The translations under genes and the position numbers were made by a program. Under the pieces are notes generated by a model. The model did no database searches, had not been told where the DNA came from, and was given only the letters and a program-made list of their open reading frames with translations. Shown one piece after another: positions 8,339-15,912 of a stretch of DNA of 64,000 nucleotides (positions are counted from its first letter, which is position 1; each line of letters begins with the position of its first letter). This stretch comes from Niabella agricola (GTDB lineage: Bacteria; Bacteroidota; Bacteroidia; Chitinophagales; Chitinophagaceae), in the NCBI RefSeq assembly GCF_021538615.1, contig NZ_JAJHIZ010000002.1, forward strand, positions 558,001 to 622,000. Reading direction: 5' to 3'.

Positions 8339-10687
8339 ATGATGCAACCCGGTAAACGGTTCCTGATCAACCGTCGTCAGTTTCTTACTGCTAATTCAGC
8401 ACTTGGTGTTTTTTTTCTTTTACAGGGAGTGCCGCTTCAAACGTTTGCCGGCAAACAGTCAGGAAAAAGGGCGCTTGAGTTCAGGCATTTTCCCAATGCC
8501 CTTTATGCGTTTGTGTGGCGCAACTGGGGATTGGTACCTTTGGAGCGGATGGCGGCAACCGTGGCCGCTAACCCGCGGCAATTGGAGGAGATCGCCCGGT
8601 TTATGGGATTGCCGCCGGCGCCGGAAGTTACAGACGAACAATGGCAGCGCAGCTATTTAACGGTTGTGCGCCGGAACTGGCACCTGCTGCCCAATGACCA
8701 GTTGCAAACGCTGATGGGCTGGGATGAAGCACAAATGGATTTTACATTAAAAGAGGATGATTTTTTTTACATCAAGCTGGGCAGTCTCAAACCCGAATGT
8801 TCACCGGTCCGTTATCAGCAGCTGGCGAAAATTCCGGAGGAGGTGAAGCGGCAATTTTCGCGGCTTTTGCGGCAGGCCTTTCCAAAGGGATTGCCGAAAG
8901 TACAGATGCCGTATTTTCATTTTATAAAGGAGCTGTCGGCGCCGTTTAAAGCGGAGCGCATGCCCGGGGAGCCTGCTTCCACAGCGGGTTTTACTCCCAG
9001 GTTAACCTATCCTTATTTTGCGCTGTTTGGCGATCCGCTATTGAATACATCGATCGATTCTTACCCGGATGCTTACCTGCAACGGCTTGCAGCATCCGGG
9101 GTGGATAGTATCTGGATGCATATTGTGCTTAGTAAGCTTACGCCGTTTCCCTGGGATCCCTCTATCAGTGAACATTGGGAGCAGCGGTTAAAAAACCTGC
9201 AACGGCTTTCGGACCGTGCCCGGGCGCACGGTATCGGTATTTACTTATACCTGAATGAGCCGCGGCATCAACCTGAAGCTTTTTATAAAAAGTACCCGGG
9301 GCTGCGCGGCCAGGGGACAGCGCTTTGTACCAGTCACCCCGAAGTGCAGCGGTACCTGGAAAATGCCATAGCACAAATAGTGGAACATGCGCCTTCAATC
9401 GCGGGCTTTTTTTCTATCACCGCTTCTGAAAACCCTACCAACTGCTGGTCGCACGGCCAGGGAGGCGCATGCGCGCGATGTGGCCCGGCAGGGCCCGGAA
9501 CCGTGATTGCTGCTTTGAACAATACCTATATCCAGGGTATTCGCAGGGGCTACGAAACCGCTTTGGCTGCCGGGAAAGTAGCGACGCGGCCCCAACTGAT
9601 CATTTGGGATTGGGGCTGGCGCGAAGACTGGGCAGGGGCGATCATTCCAAACCTGGTAACTACAGGCAGTTTGTTGATGAGTGTAAGTGAATGGGAGCTG
9701 GATATTGAACGGGGAGGGGTCAGAAGTAAGGTGGGCGAATATGCGATCTCGGCGGTTGGACCGGGTCCGCGGGCAAAGCGCCATTGGAAGCTGGCGAAGG
9801 AGCATGGGTTGCGTACGATGGCAAAAATACAGGTCAATAATTCCTGGGAAATAGGCGCCGTACCTTATATACCCGCTTTGTACAATGTAGCCGGCCATAT
9901 TGACCGGCTCCGGACCGAAGGTGTGTCCGGACTGATGCTGGGCTGGACGCTTGGAGGGTTTCCTTCTCCGAACCTGGAAGTAGTTGCATTAATGGGGAAT
10001 GATAAAAACCTGCCGGCAGCAGATGCTGTACGGCTGGTGGCGGAGAGAAGGTTCGGTGCGGCTGCTTCGGTTATAACCCATGCATGGAAGCAGTTCAGCG
10101 AAGCGTTCAGCAAATTTCCGTATCACATAAGCGTGGTTTATACGGCTCCTTTACAGGTAGGACCAGCTAACCTGTTATGGCAGGCGCCTACGGGCTACAA
10201 GGCTACAATGGTGGGACTGCCTTATGATGATATCAATAGCTGGCGCTCCATTTATCCGCAGGAGGTCTTTACCCGGTTGCTACAGGAGTTGGGCGATGCC
10301 TTTGCCGGAATCGTGCAACAGGTGGAGAAGGCTTCTGAAAAAATAGCATTGTCTCCGGAGGAGCAGCAAGCCGTGTTCTCGGAATGCCAGATTATAGAAA
10401 CCATTTCCATACACTACCGGAGCATTGCCAACCAGGTTGAATTTACGGTATTGCGGAATGGGCTTACAGAAGCAGCTACCGACCGCCGGAATATCAAGGC
10501 CCGGCTTGCTGCATTGTTAAAGCAGGAAGCGGTACTCGCCGGACGGATGGCAGCCTTGCAAATCAGCGATCCGCGCCTGGGGTTTGAAGCTTCGAACCAT
10601 TATTTCTATACGCCGGCCGACCTGTATGAAAAAGTGCTGAATTGTCAATACCTGCTGGAACATTGGCTGCCAACAGTGCCGGAATGA
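8339..10687 (+). CDS. Tat-type exported protein, putative TIM-barrel glycosidase-like
   Basis: 782-residue protein not assigned to a named family with confidence. The N-terminus has NRRQFLTANSALG, close to the Tat consensus (S/T)RRxFLK, followed by a hydrophobic stretch ending near QTFAG, so export in folded form is likely. The middle part has features of a TIM-barrel sugar hydrolase: alternating segments such as GVDSIWMHIVLSKL, AHGIGIYLYLNEPRH and SIAGFFSITASENPTNC, and a CxxC pair in GGACARC. The C-terminal third is helical. Glu in ITASEN is a candidate acid/base residue, by position at a strand end only. It follows the sugar/amino operon and could release that operon's substrate from a larger molecule. 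Hydrolase function is inference. Confidence 0.6.
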   Translation: MMQPGKRFLINRRQFLTANSALGVFFLLQGVPLQTFAGKQSGKRALEFRHFPNALYAFVWRNWGLVPLERMAATVAANPRQLEEIARFMGLPPAPEVTDEQWQRSYLTVVRRNWHLLPNDQLQTLMGWDEAQMDFTLKEDDFFYIKLGSLKPECSPVRYQQLAKIPEEVKRQFSRLLRQAFPKGLPKVQMPYFHFIKELSAPFKAERMPGEPASTAGFTPRLTYPYFALFGDPLLNTSIDSYPDAYLQRLAASGVDSIWMHIVLSKLTPFPWDPSISEHWEQRLKNLQRLSDRARAHGIGIYLYLNEPRHQPEAFYKKYPGLRGQGTALCTSHPEVQRYLENAIAQIVEHAPSIAGFFSITASENPTNCWSHGQGGACARCGPAGPGTVIAALNNTYIQGIRRGYETALAAGKVATRPQLIIWDWGWREDWAGAIIPNLVTTGSLLMSVSEWELDIERGGVRSKVGEYAISAVGPGPRAKRHWKLAKEHGLRTMAKIQVNNSWEIGAVPYIPALYNVAGHIDRLRTEGVSGLMLGWTLGGFPSPNLEVVALMGNDKNLPAADAVRLVAERRFGAAASVITHAWKQFSEAFSKFPYHISVVYTAPLQVGPANLLWQAPTGYKATMVGLPYDDINSWRSIYPQEVFTRLLQELGDAFAGIVQQVEKASEKIALSPEEQQAVFSECQIIETISIHYRSIANQVEFTVLRNGLTEAATDRRNIKARLAALLKQEAVLAGRMAALQISDPRLGFEASNHYFYTPADLYEKVLNCQYLLEHWLPTVPE

Positions 10688-10963
10688 AACCGGGCAGTCG
10701 AGGTAAACAAGGCCCGGATGGGGTATTGACGGATCGTACATAGGATGCATCTCGCCAAAAAAACGATTATCCGAAATGCCTGGATTTAAGCACCACGTCG
10801 TCAGGAGCAGATGACTTCAGCGTCCCAGTAACAAACCAAAACCATACCCGGCTTCTCTGCCCGGTATAGGCTTCAACCGGGGGAAGCAGTATTTACATAC
10901 CAACTATTACACCATGGTTTCCGAAGCCTGGAAGTTCAGAGCCATTGCGATCAACAAAAGCCG

Positions 10964-10997
10964 GTTGCGGTCTGTAAAGCAATTATACTTAAATTTG
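10964..10997 (+). promoter_or_regulatory. Candidate promoter of the hybrid regulator gene
   Basis: TAAATTTG at 10990-10997 is an exact TAnnTTTG -7 box. GTTG at 10964-10967, 22 nt upstream, is a near match to the -33 box. The predicted start near 11004 gives a leader of about 140 nt. With no activator repeat visible, this would suit constitutive low-level synthesis of the sensor. Confidence 0.45.
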
Positions 10998-11066
10998 TGC
11001 AATCGATTTCATTTGTTTTCCGGAAATCGGTAAATTCTTTTGCGGTCGGTTGCTTGCATAATAAAG

Positions 11067-11087
11067 CTAAAGCTCGAAAAGCTTTAG
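11067..11087 (+). other. Hairpin in the hybrid-regulator leader
   Basis: A perfect 8-bp stem (CTAAAGCT at 11067-11074, AGCTTTAG at 11080-11087) closes a CGAAA loop, about 60 nt before the start codon. It is not followed by a T-tract, so it is not an obvious terminator. It could influence translation or mRNA stability. Confidence 0.4.
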
Positions 11088-11145
11088 AAGCTGCCGCCGC
11101 GGCTTTGAAATGCTTGATCGGGAAATGAAGTTTTGAAAATTGACG

Positions 11146-14100
11146 ATGAGGATTGCTTTAGTTGTAATAAATCTGTTATTAGGGTGTTTTGCTTGGGCTC
11201 AGGATTTTGTGTTTGCCCCATTGGACCGGAGGTTTGAATTGCTCGAAGACCAGGTGCGCTACTTGTCACAATTTCCTGACGGAAGACTGGTTGTTTTTAC
11301 AGAAAGCACCATTAATGTATTTAACGGCGGTGGTTTCAGAACCATTGATGTGGATGAGAAAGATGTGATCCATATTGCCAAATATACGCCCTATCAATAT
11401 AAAGGTTACCTGGCCGAAGGGCGGCTGTGGGTGAAGAACCAGAACCGGCTGGTTGTTATAAACATTGCCACAGAAAAAGGGCAAACGAATCCTTTAGGAT
11501 ATCTGAAGAAACTGGGGTTTCCCGAGCCTCCCGCAAACTTCTTCGTAGATACCTATGGCGATATCTGGGTGCTGACAAAGGCAGATCGGTTGTATCGCTA
11601 CAACAAAAGGCATAAACGGGTGTCCGTTTTTTTGCAAACCGTATCCGGCAGCGGCTTTAAGGAGGATGAGCTATTTGATATTGCAAGACTTCCGGACCGG
11701 GTATATCTCTTTTACAGGTCGGGCGTTATGCGTTGCCTGGATGAAGTAACGGGCCGGGAAATGTACCGGGAGCATTTTCAAAAGGAGGCCGAGCCGGATT
11801 ACCTGACGCGGCTGTGGGTGAATGTGGTGGGGCCGTATTTATACCTGGTTCGGAATGGTTTCAGCAAGGGTCAGTTAGTGCGGTTTGATACCCGGAACCA
11901 CCGTTCAACGGTGTTGCTGGAAACAGACCGGTACTGGCTCAATAATCTTATGGCAGACAGCTCCGGAAATTTCTGGATCCCTGCAAAAGTGGGCATGTGG
12001 TATTTCCGGTCCGGGTCCGACACCGGCAGCTATTACCCGGATCTTTCCCTCACAGACGGGCGCAGGGAGGATAACGAAGTATATACACTTTTGTACGACA
12101 AACAGGGTGGCCTTTGGGCTGGCACGTTTAACAAAGGCCTTTACTATTACCATCCGGCAAGGAGCCGTTTTTCAAATGTTGGTAAAGGCTTTTTCCGGCA
12201 GCCCGGCACGGATGATCTGCGCATTTACAGCATCCTGCGGTTGCCGGACCAGCTTTGGCTGGGCGCGTTGGATGGATTATATGCAGCCGGCTGGAAAAAC
12301 GGCGCTTTAGCCGGTACGTTTGAGCAGAAAATGCCCGGTTCGGATGTCCGCGCCCTGTATCGTTCAAAATCGGGGATGATATGGGTGGGAATGTCGAACG
12401 GCTTATATGCATTCGATTCCCGGGGGAATCCGGCTCGCCACCTGGATATTCCCGTAAGTTATATTTCGGAAACGGAAGACGGAAAACTTTGGATTTGCAC
12501 CCTTAACAATGGTCTTTACCTCTACGATCCGGTGTTAAGGAAAAACAGGTTGATGTTTTCCGCCGCCGTGGTAAGCAACGTTAAGCAGGTGATTCCCTGG
12601 AACCGTTATTGGGCCGGCATTTCGGCAAGGGGACTGTTCTTTATCGACAGGGAAACGTATGCACTCCATTTTGCAACGGATAGCGTAAACAACAATACGC
12701 GCAATTACCCGGCGGTAAAGGATTATTTCATTTGCCTTTTTACAGATGATGAGGGGTTACTTTGGATGGGTTCCTTTGGGAGTCTGTATGTTTGGGATCC
12801 TGTAAAGAAAAAACAATACCAGCTTGGAACCAGTGAAGGGCTGATCAGTAAGAATATTAAGGCCATTACCCAGGGGAAAGATAAAACGTTTTGGCTGACC
12901 ACTTCCAGGGGCATCAGTAATATAAAAAAAATAGCGACCGATACCGGGTATCATTTTATGATACAGAATTATAACCGCTATGATGGTGTGATGGAGCATA
13001 CTTTTTCCGAGCGCGCCATATATGCCGACGATGCACATACAGAGCTCTTTTTTGGTGGAATAGACGGCCTGAATATTTTAAATGAAAAGGCTGCGGTTTC
13101 AACCAGCGAAATATTATCGCCGGTACTGTATGGCTTTAAATTATTCGGGAGGCCGGTTGTGGAGGGAACAGCCTATGATGGCAGGATCATTTTGGAACAA
13201 TCTGTAGCAAGCTCCCGCAGGATTGTTTTAAACCATAACCAGAATTTTTTTAGCATCAATTTTTCGGGCCTGAATTATATCAATCCGCTGAAAACCTATT
13301 TCAGGTACAGGCTGGAAGGGGTGGATGAGGACTGGCGTATTGAAAAATCGGGTTCGGGCATCGGAGAAGCAACATATACCCGGCTTCCGCCGGGAACCTA
13401 TTTATTTAAGGTTTTGGCCAGCGCCGATGGCATTGTGTGGGGAGCGCGGCCGAAGTTGCTGGAGATCGTGATCCGTCCCCCGTTTTGGCTGACAGTTTAT
13501 GCAAAACTGATCTACGCGGTTTTAGCACTTGTTGCCGGCTGGTTTTTATATCGCTATGTTAAAGAACGCAACGCGTTGAAACGGCAAAAGCAGCAGCAGG
13601 AGGCGATCGAAGATGCGAAGGCTGCCTTTATCACGAATATAAGTCACGAATTAAGAACGCCGTTAACTTTAATTGTAACGCCCTTAAAATCGCTGATAAC
13701 ACGGGTGCCGGATAGTGAGGTAAAGGACGACCTGCAGCGGATCAGCAATAATGCAGATTTGCTGCTCGATCATATTAACCAGTTGCTGGCGTTTAAAAAA
13801 ATAGATGAGGCCGCAGAAGTGCTGCAGTTAAAATATGTGACCAGTCTTGTTTTTTTAAAGGAGTTGTTTGCCGTATATGAATTGCAGGGAAAGGAGAAAA
13901 AAGTATACTTTGATGCCGTGGTAACAGATGCTACCACTGAAATGTGGATCGATACCTCAAAGGTAGCGCGTCTGGTCACCAACCTGTTATCGAATGCATT
14001 TAAGTTTACACCGGCAGGAGGGCGGGTGCGGGCAACAGCAGGCCTTAATACGGAAACCGGTATGCTGGAGATCTGCGTGGAGGACAGCGGAGTAGGGATA

Positions 14101-15078
14101 TCGGGGGAAGATCAGGACCGGATTTTTGACCGGTTCTATCAGTCGGTCAATCAGATCGATGGTAATACCGGCAGTGGTATTGGCTTATATATGGTAAAGC
14201 AATACGCAGCAATGCATGGAGGAACAGTTGCCGTTGTCAGCAATCCGGGCGAGGGAAGCCGGTTTGAGGTGCGGTTGCCGGTGAGGGAATATAAACCGCA
14301 GGCCGACATAAACGGGCCCCAAACAGGCGATAAAAAGAAAGTGCTGATCGTAGAAGACTATGAAGGCCTAAGGGCATTTTTGGAGAAAGAACTGGAGGGT
14401 GTCTATACGGTAATTACAGCGGGAAACGGAACCGAAGGCCTGAAGATGGCGCTGGAGCACCAGCCGGACCTGATTGTAACGGATATGATGATGCCGGGGA
14501 TGAGCGGCGATGAGCTGTGCAAAAGCATCCGCAGCCAGATCGCCATCTCGCATACGCCGGTCATTATGCTTACCGCCCGGAGTTCGGACCAGGCAAGGTT
14601 TGAAAGCTACGAATCAGGAGCGGATGCATACCTGGTAAAGCCTTTCGATATGGAACTGCTGCGGCTGCGCATTCGCAAGTTATTGCAGATGTTCGACGCA
14701 CGCCGGCAGCTGTTTAACACGGAAAAAGAGGTTAAAGTAGAACAGATTACTACCAACCCGCTTGACAAGGAGCTGATGGAAAGGGCTATGCAATGCGTAC
14801 AGGCAAATTTGTCAAACCAGGAATATTCAGTAGAAAAATTCAGTGCCGATATGCATATGGATCGTACCGGTCTGTATCGCAAACTGATGGCGTTAACCGG
14901 GCAGTCGCCCACCAATTTTATCCGGACGATCCGGCTGATGAAGGCCGCCGAACTGCTGGCGGAAAAGAAATGGTCGATCACGGATATCGCGGATGAAGTG
15001 GGCTTTAACAGCGTTTCCTACTTTTCCAAATGTTTCCATGAAAAATTCGGTAAATCGCCCAGCCAGTATATCGAATAA
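11146..15078 (+). CDS. Hybrid two-component system regulator (HTCS), xylan-type
   Basis: 1310-residue one-protein signalling chain. Seen in order: signal peptide (ends near CFAWAQ); about 14 propeller-type repeats with motifs such as GDIWVLT, GGLWAGT, GMIWVGMSNGLY and GLLWMGSFGSLY; a Y_Y_Y domain around residues 695-766; one membrane segment around 781-805; HisKA with the phospho-acceptor His834 in NISHELRTP; a HATPase domain with NLLSNAFKF near 946; a receiver domain with Asp1113 in VTDMMMPGMSG; and an AraC-type DNA-binding domain from about 1224 to the end. The ATG at 11146 was chosen over an in-frame TTG two codons earlier. Such proteins bind an oligosaccharide in the periplasm and activate the neighbouring susC operon. 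It sits directly before a xylan locus, so a xylo-oligosaccharide sensor (like XynR of Prevotella) is the likely role. Confidence 0.93.
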   Translation: MRIALVVINLLLGCFAWAQDFVFAPLDRRFELLEDQVRYLSQFPDGRLVVFTESTINVFNGGGFRTIDVDEKDVIHIAKYTPYQYKGYLAEGRLWVKNQNRLVVINIATEKGQTNPLGYLKKLGFPEPPANFFVDTYGDIWVLTKADRLYRYNKRHKRVSVFLQTVSGSGFKEDELFDIARLPDRVYLFYRSGVMRCLDEVTGREMYREHFQKEAEPDYLTRLWVNVVGPYLYLVRNGFSKGQLVRFDTRNHRSTVLLETDRYWLNNLMADSSGNFWIPAKVGMWYFRSGSDTGSYYPDLSLTDGRREDNEVYTLLYDKQGGLWAGTFNKGLYYYHPARSRFSNVGKGFFRQPGTDDLRIYSILRLPDQLWLGALDGLYAAGWKNGALAGTFEQKMPGSDVRALYRSKSGMIWVGMSNGLYAFDSRGNPARHLDIPVSYISETEDGKLWICTLNNGLYLYDPVLRKNRLMFSAAVVSNVKQVIPWNRYWAGISARGLFFIDRETYALHFATDSVNNNTRNYPAVKDYFICLFTDDEGLLWMGSFGSLYVWDPVKKKQYQLGTSEGLISKNIKAITQGKDKTFWLTTSRGISNIKKIATDTGYHFMIQNYNRYDGVMEHTFSERAIYADDAHTELFFGGIDGLNILNEKAAVSTSEILSPVLYGFKLFGRPVVEGTAYDGRIILEQSVASSRRIVLNHNQNFFSINFSGLNYINPLKTYFRYRLEGVDEDWRIEKSGSGIGEATYTRLPPGTYLFKVLASADGIVWGARPKLLEIVIRPPFWLTVYAKLIYAVLALVAGWFLYRYVKERNALKRQKQQQEAIEDAKAAFITNISHELRTPLTLIVTPLKSLITRVPDSEVKDDLQRISNNADLLLDHINQLLAFKKIDEAAEVLQLKYVTSLVFLKELFAVYELQGKEKKVYFDAVVTDATTEMWIDTSKVARLVTNLLSNAFKFTPAGGRVRATAGLNTETGMLEICVEDSGVGISGEDQDRIFDRFYQSVNQIDGNTGSGIGLYMVKQYAAMHGGTVAVVSNPGEGSRFEVRLPVREYKPQADINGPQTGDKKKVLIVEDYEGLRAFLEKELEGVYTVITAGNGTEGLKMALEHQPDLIVTDMMMPGMSGDELCKSIRSQIAISHTPVIMLTARSSDQARFESYESGADAYLVKPFDMELLRLRIRKLLQMFDARRQLFNTEKEVKVEQITTNPLDKELMERAMQCVQANLSNQEYSVEKFSADMHMDRTGLYRKLMALTGQSPTNFIRTIRLMKAAELLAEKKWSITDIADEVGFNSVSYFSKCFHEKFGKSPSQYIE

Positions 15079-15463
15079 TAAAGCCTGGTTCAAAACAAAA
15101 CATGTATTCCCCAGCGATGCAGGATAAAGCTGCCGCATGGGGCTTTCACCCCTGCACCAACAGTAAGGCAGGAGCGGCAAAGCCACGCACATTCCGGTTC
15201 CCGGCGTGATTGTGTAAAACGGGCAGGTCCAGTAATGAAGCGCCGTTATCAAAAGGGGGTGTTATTTCGATCGGTACGCACACCATTGCCGCCAGCTTAA
15301 GCAACCGCAACATTTACACAAGAATCCGCTGCAAAGCGTTGTGGCCAGGCCAGCCTTTTGGCATGGAGGAGATCCATTATAACAGACTCGTGTTACATAA
15401 ATGCCTGCCTGCAATTTGGTATATGGGTATGCCCGGAACCTGCCGCAAAGATTGCAACAGCAA

Positions 15464-15477
15464 TGTAACCGATTCCG
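15464..15477. promoter_or_regulatory. Degenerate LacI-type operator
   Basis: TGTAACCGATTCCG matches the palindrome TGTAAYCGRTTACA at 12 of 14 positions. It lies 370 bp upstream of the strong copy before susC. It could be an auxiliary operator for looping, or a chance match. Confidence 0.3.
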
Positions 15478-15678
15478 GAAATTTTAATGCCCATCGGTTT
15501 TTCAGCACGGCAAAAGGACGATCCGTAATAGGCGAAAAATGGAAAAAGAAAGCGGCGCTCTCCGGTATCTTTTTTATGATGTGCTTTCGTGGCTGATCCG
15601 GAAAGAAGGTGGTTTTGGTGTTTATTATTTGATAATCATTGTTTTATGAGTGGCTGTGCAACATCTGTGATAATCATT

Positions 15679-15717
15679 TTTCAACATTTCTTACAATTGT
15701 TTCAACATCTCTTAAAG
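15679..15717 (+). promoter_or_regulatory. Tandem 18-bp activator repeats, copy A
   Basis: Two direct repeats, TTTCAACATTTCTTACAA (15679-15696) and TTTCAACATCTCTTAAAG (15700-15717), are 21 bp apart, i.e. two helical turns. The same 39-bp block, with 33 identical positions, stands before the third susC at 42348. A weaker third CAACAT copy lies at 15659-15664. The end of the second repeat falls where a -33 box would be, as expected of a class-II type activator site. Binding by the AraC domain of the hybrid regulator is inferred. Confidence 0.75.
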
Positions 15718-15737
15718 CCTTTTTTGAATGCGGGGTA

Positions 15738-15745
15738 TAATTTCG
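15738..15745 (+). promoter_or_regulatory. -7 box of the first susC promoter
   Basis: TAATTTCG differs from TAnnTTTG at one base. It starts exactly 38 bp after the start of the second activator repeat, the same distance as in the second copy of the cassette. No -33 box is present, consistent with activator dependence. Confidence 0.55.
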
Positions 15746-15794
15746 TTCCGGCAGTAGCGATTGTTGAACCTGCGAAAAGATGAATTGCTTAGAG

Positions 15795-15823
15795 ACCGGA
15801 TGTGCTCAATACCGGTTTTTTTT
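15795..15823 (+). terminator. Leader hairpin plus T-tract (possible attenuator), copy A
   Basis: ACCGG (15795-15799) pairs with CCGGT (15812-15816) around a 12-nt loop and runs into eight T residues (15816-15823). It lies between the predicted start and the LacI-type operator, so it would terminate or pause the susC leader rather than an upstream gene. An analogous hairpin and T-tract occupy the same place before the third susC. Confidence 0.5.
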
Positions 15824-15826
15824 AAC

Positions 15827-15854
15827 CTCAAAATGTAATCGGTTACATTTTGAG
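15827..15854. promoter_or_regulatory. LacI-type operator, copy A
   Basis: A 28-bp inverted repeat centred between 15840 and 15841, with core TGTAATCGGTTACA (15834-15847). Only one base pair near the centre breaks the symmetry. The CG centre and TGTAA/TTACA arms are typical of LacI-family operators. The same core stands before the third susC, and a LacI-family gene is at 49652, so it is the natural candidate repressor. Confidence 0.7.
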
Positions 15855-15912
15855 ACGCCGATTCAGATAAAGCTTGCAACGACCGGCTCCTTTTTAAATA
15901 CTCAAATTCAAA

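Larger units (their letters stand above)
10688..11145. other. 458-nt gap before the hybrid regulator
   Basis: I see no credible gene here. The gap holds an inverted pair CCGGGC/GCCCGG (10690-10695 and 10712-10717) directly after the upstream stop but without a T-tract, a candidate promoter (10964-10997) and a strong hairpin (11067-11087). The 21-bp-spaced CAACAT repeats and the LacI-type palindrome found before the susC genes are absent. Confidence 0.6.
15079..15912. other. 834-nt regulatory gap before the first susC
   Basis: No convincing gene; the open frames at 15210-15596 and 15589-15783 lack family features. The last 240 nt hold an ordered set of signals listed separately: tandem repeats (15679-15717), a -7-like box (15738-15745), a hairpin plus T-tract (15795-15823) and a LacI-type palindrome (15827-15854). 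A degenerate copy of the palindrome is at 15464-15477. Confidence 0.7.

Noticed and set aside
10690..10717. Inverted repeat CCGGGC/GCCCGG after the 782-residue protein gene as a terminator
   Set aside because: Loop of 16 nt and no T-tract follow.
15308..15320. A single CAACATTTACACA resembling the activator half-site
   Set aside because: No partner at 21 bp and no -7 box downstream.
15210..15783. Two open frames (128 and 64 residues) in the gap before the first susC
   Set aside because: No family resemblance, no signal peptide, unusual composition, and the second overlaps the activator repeats.
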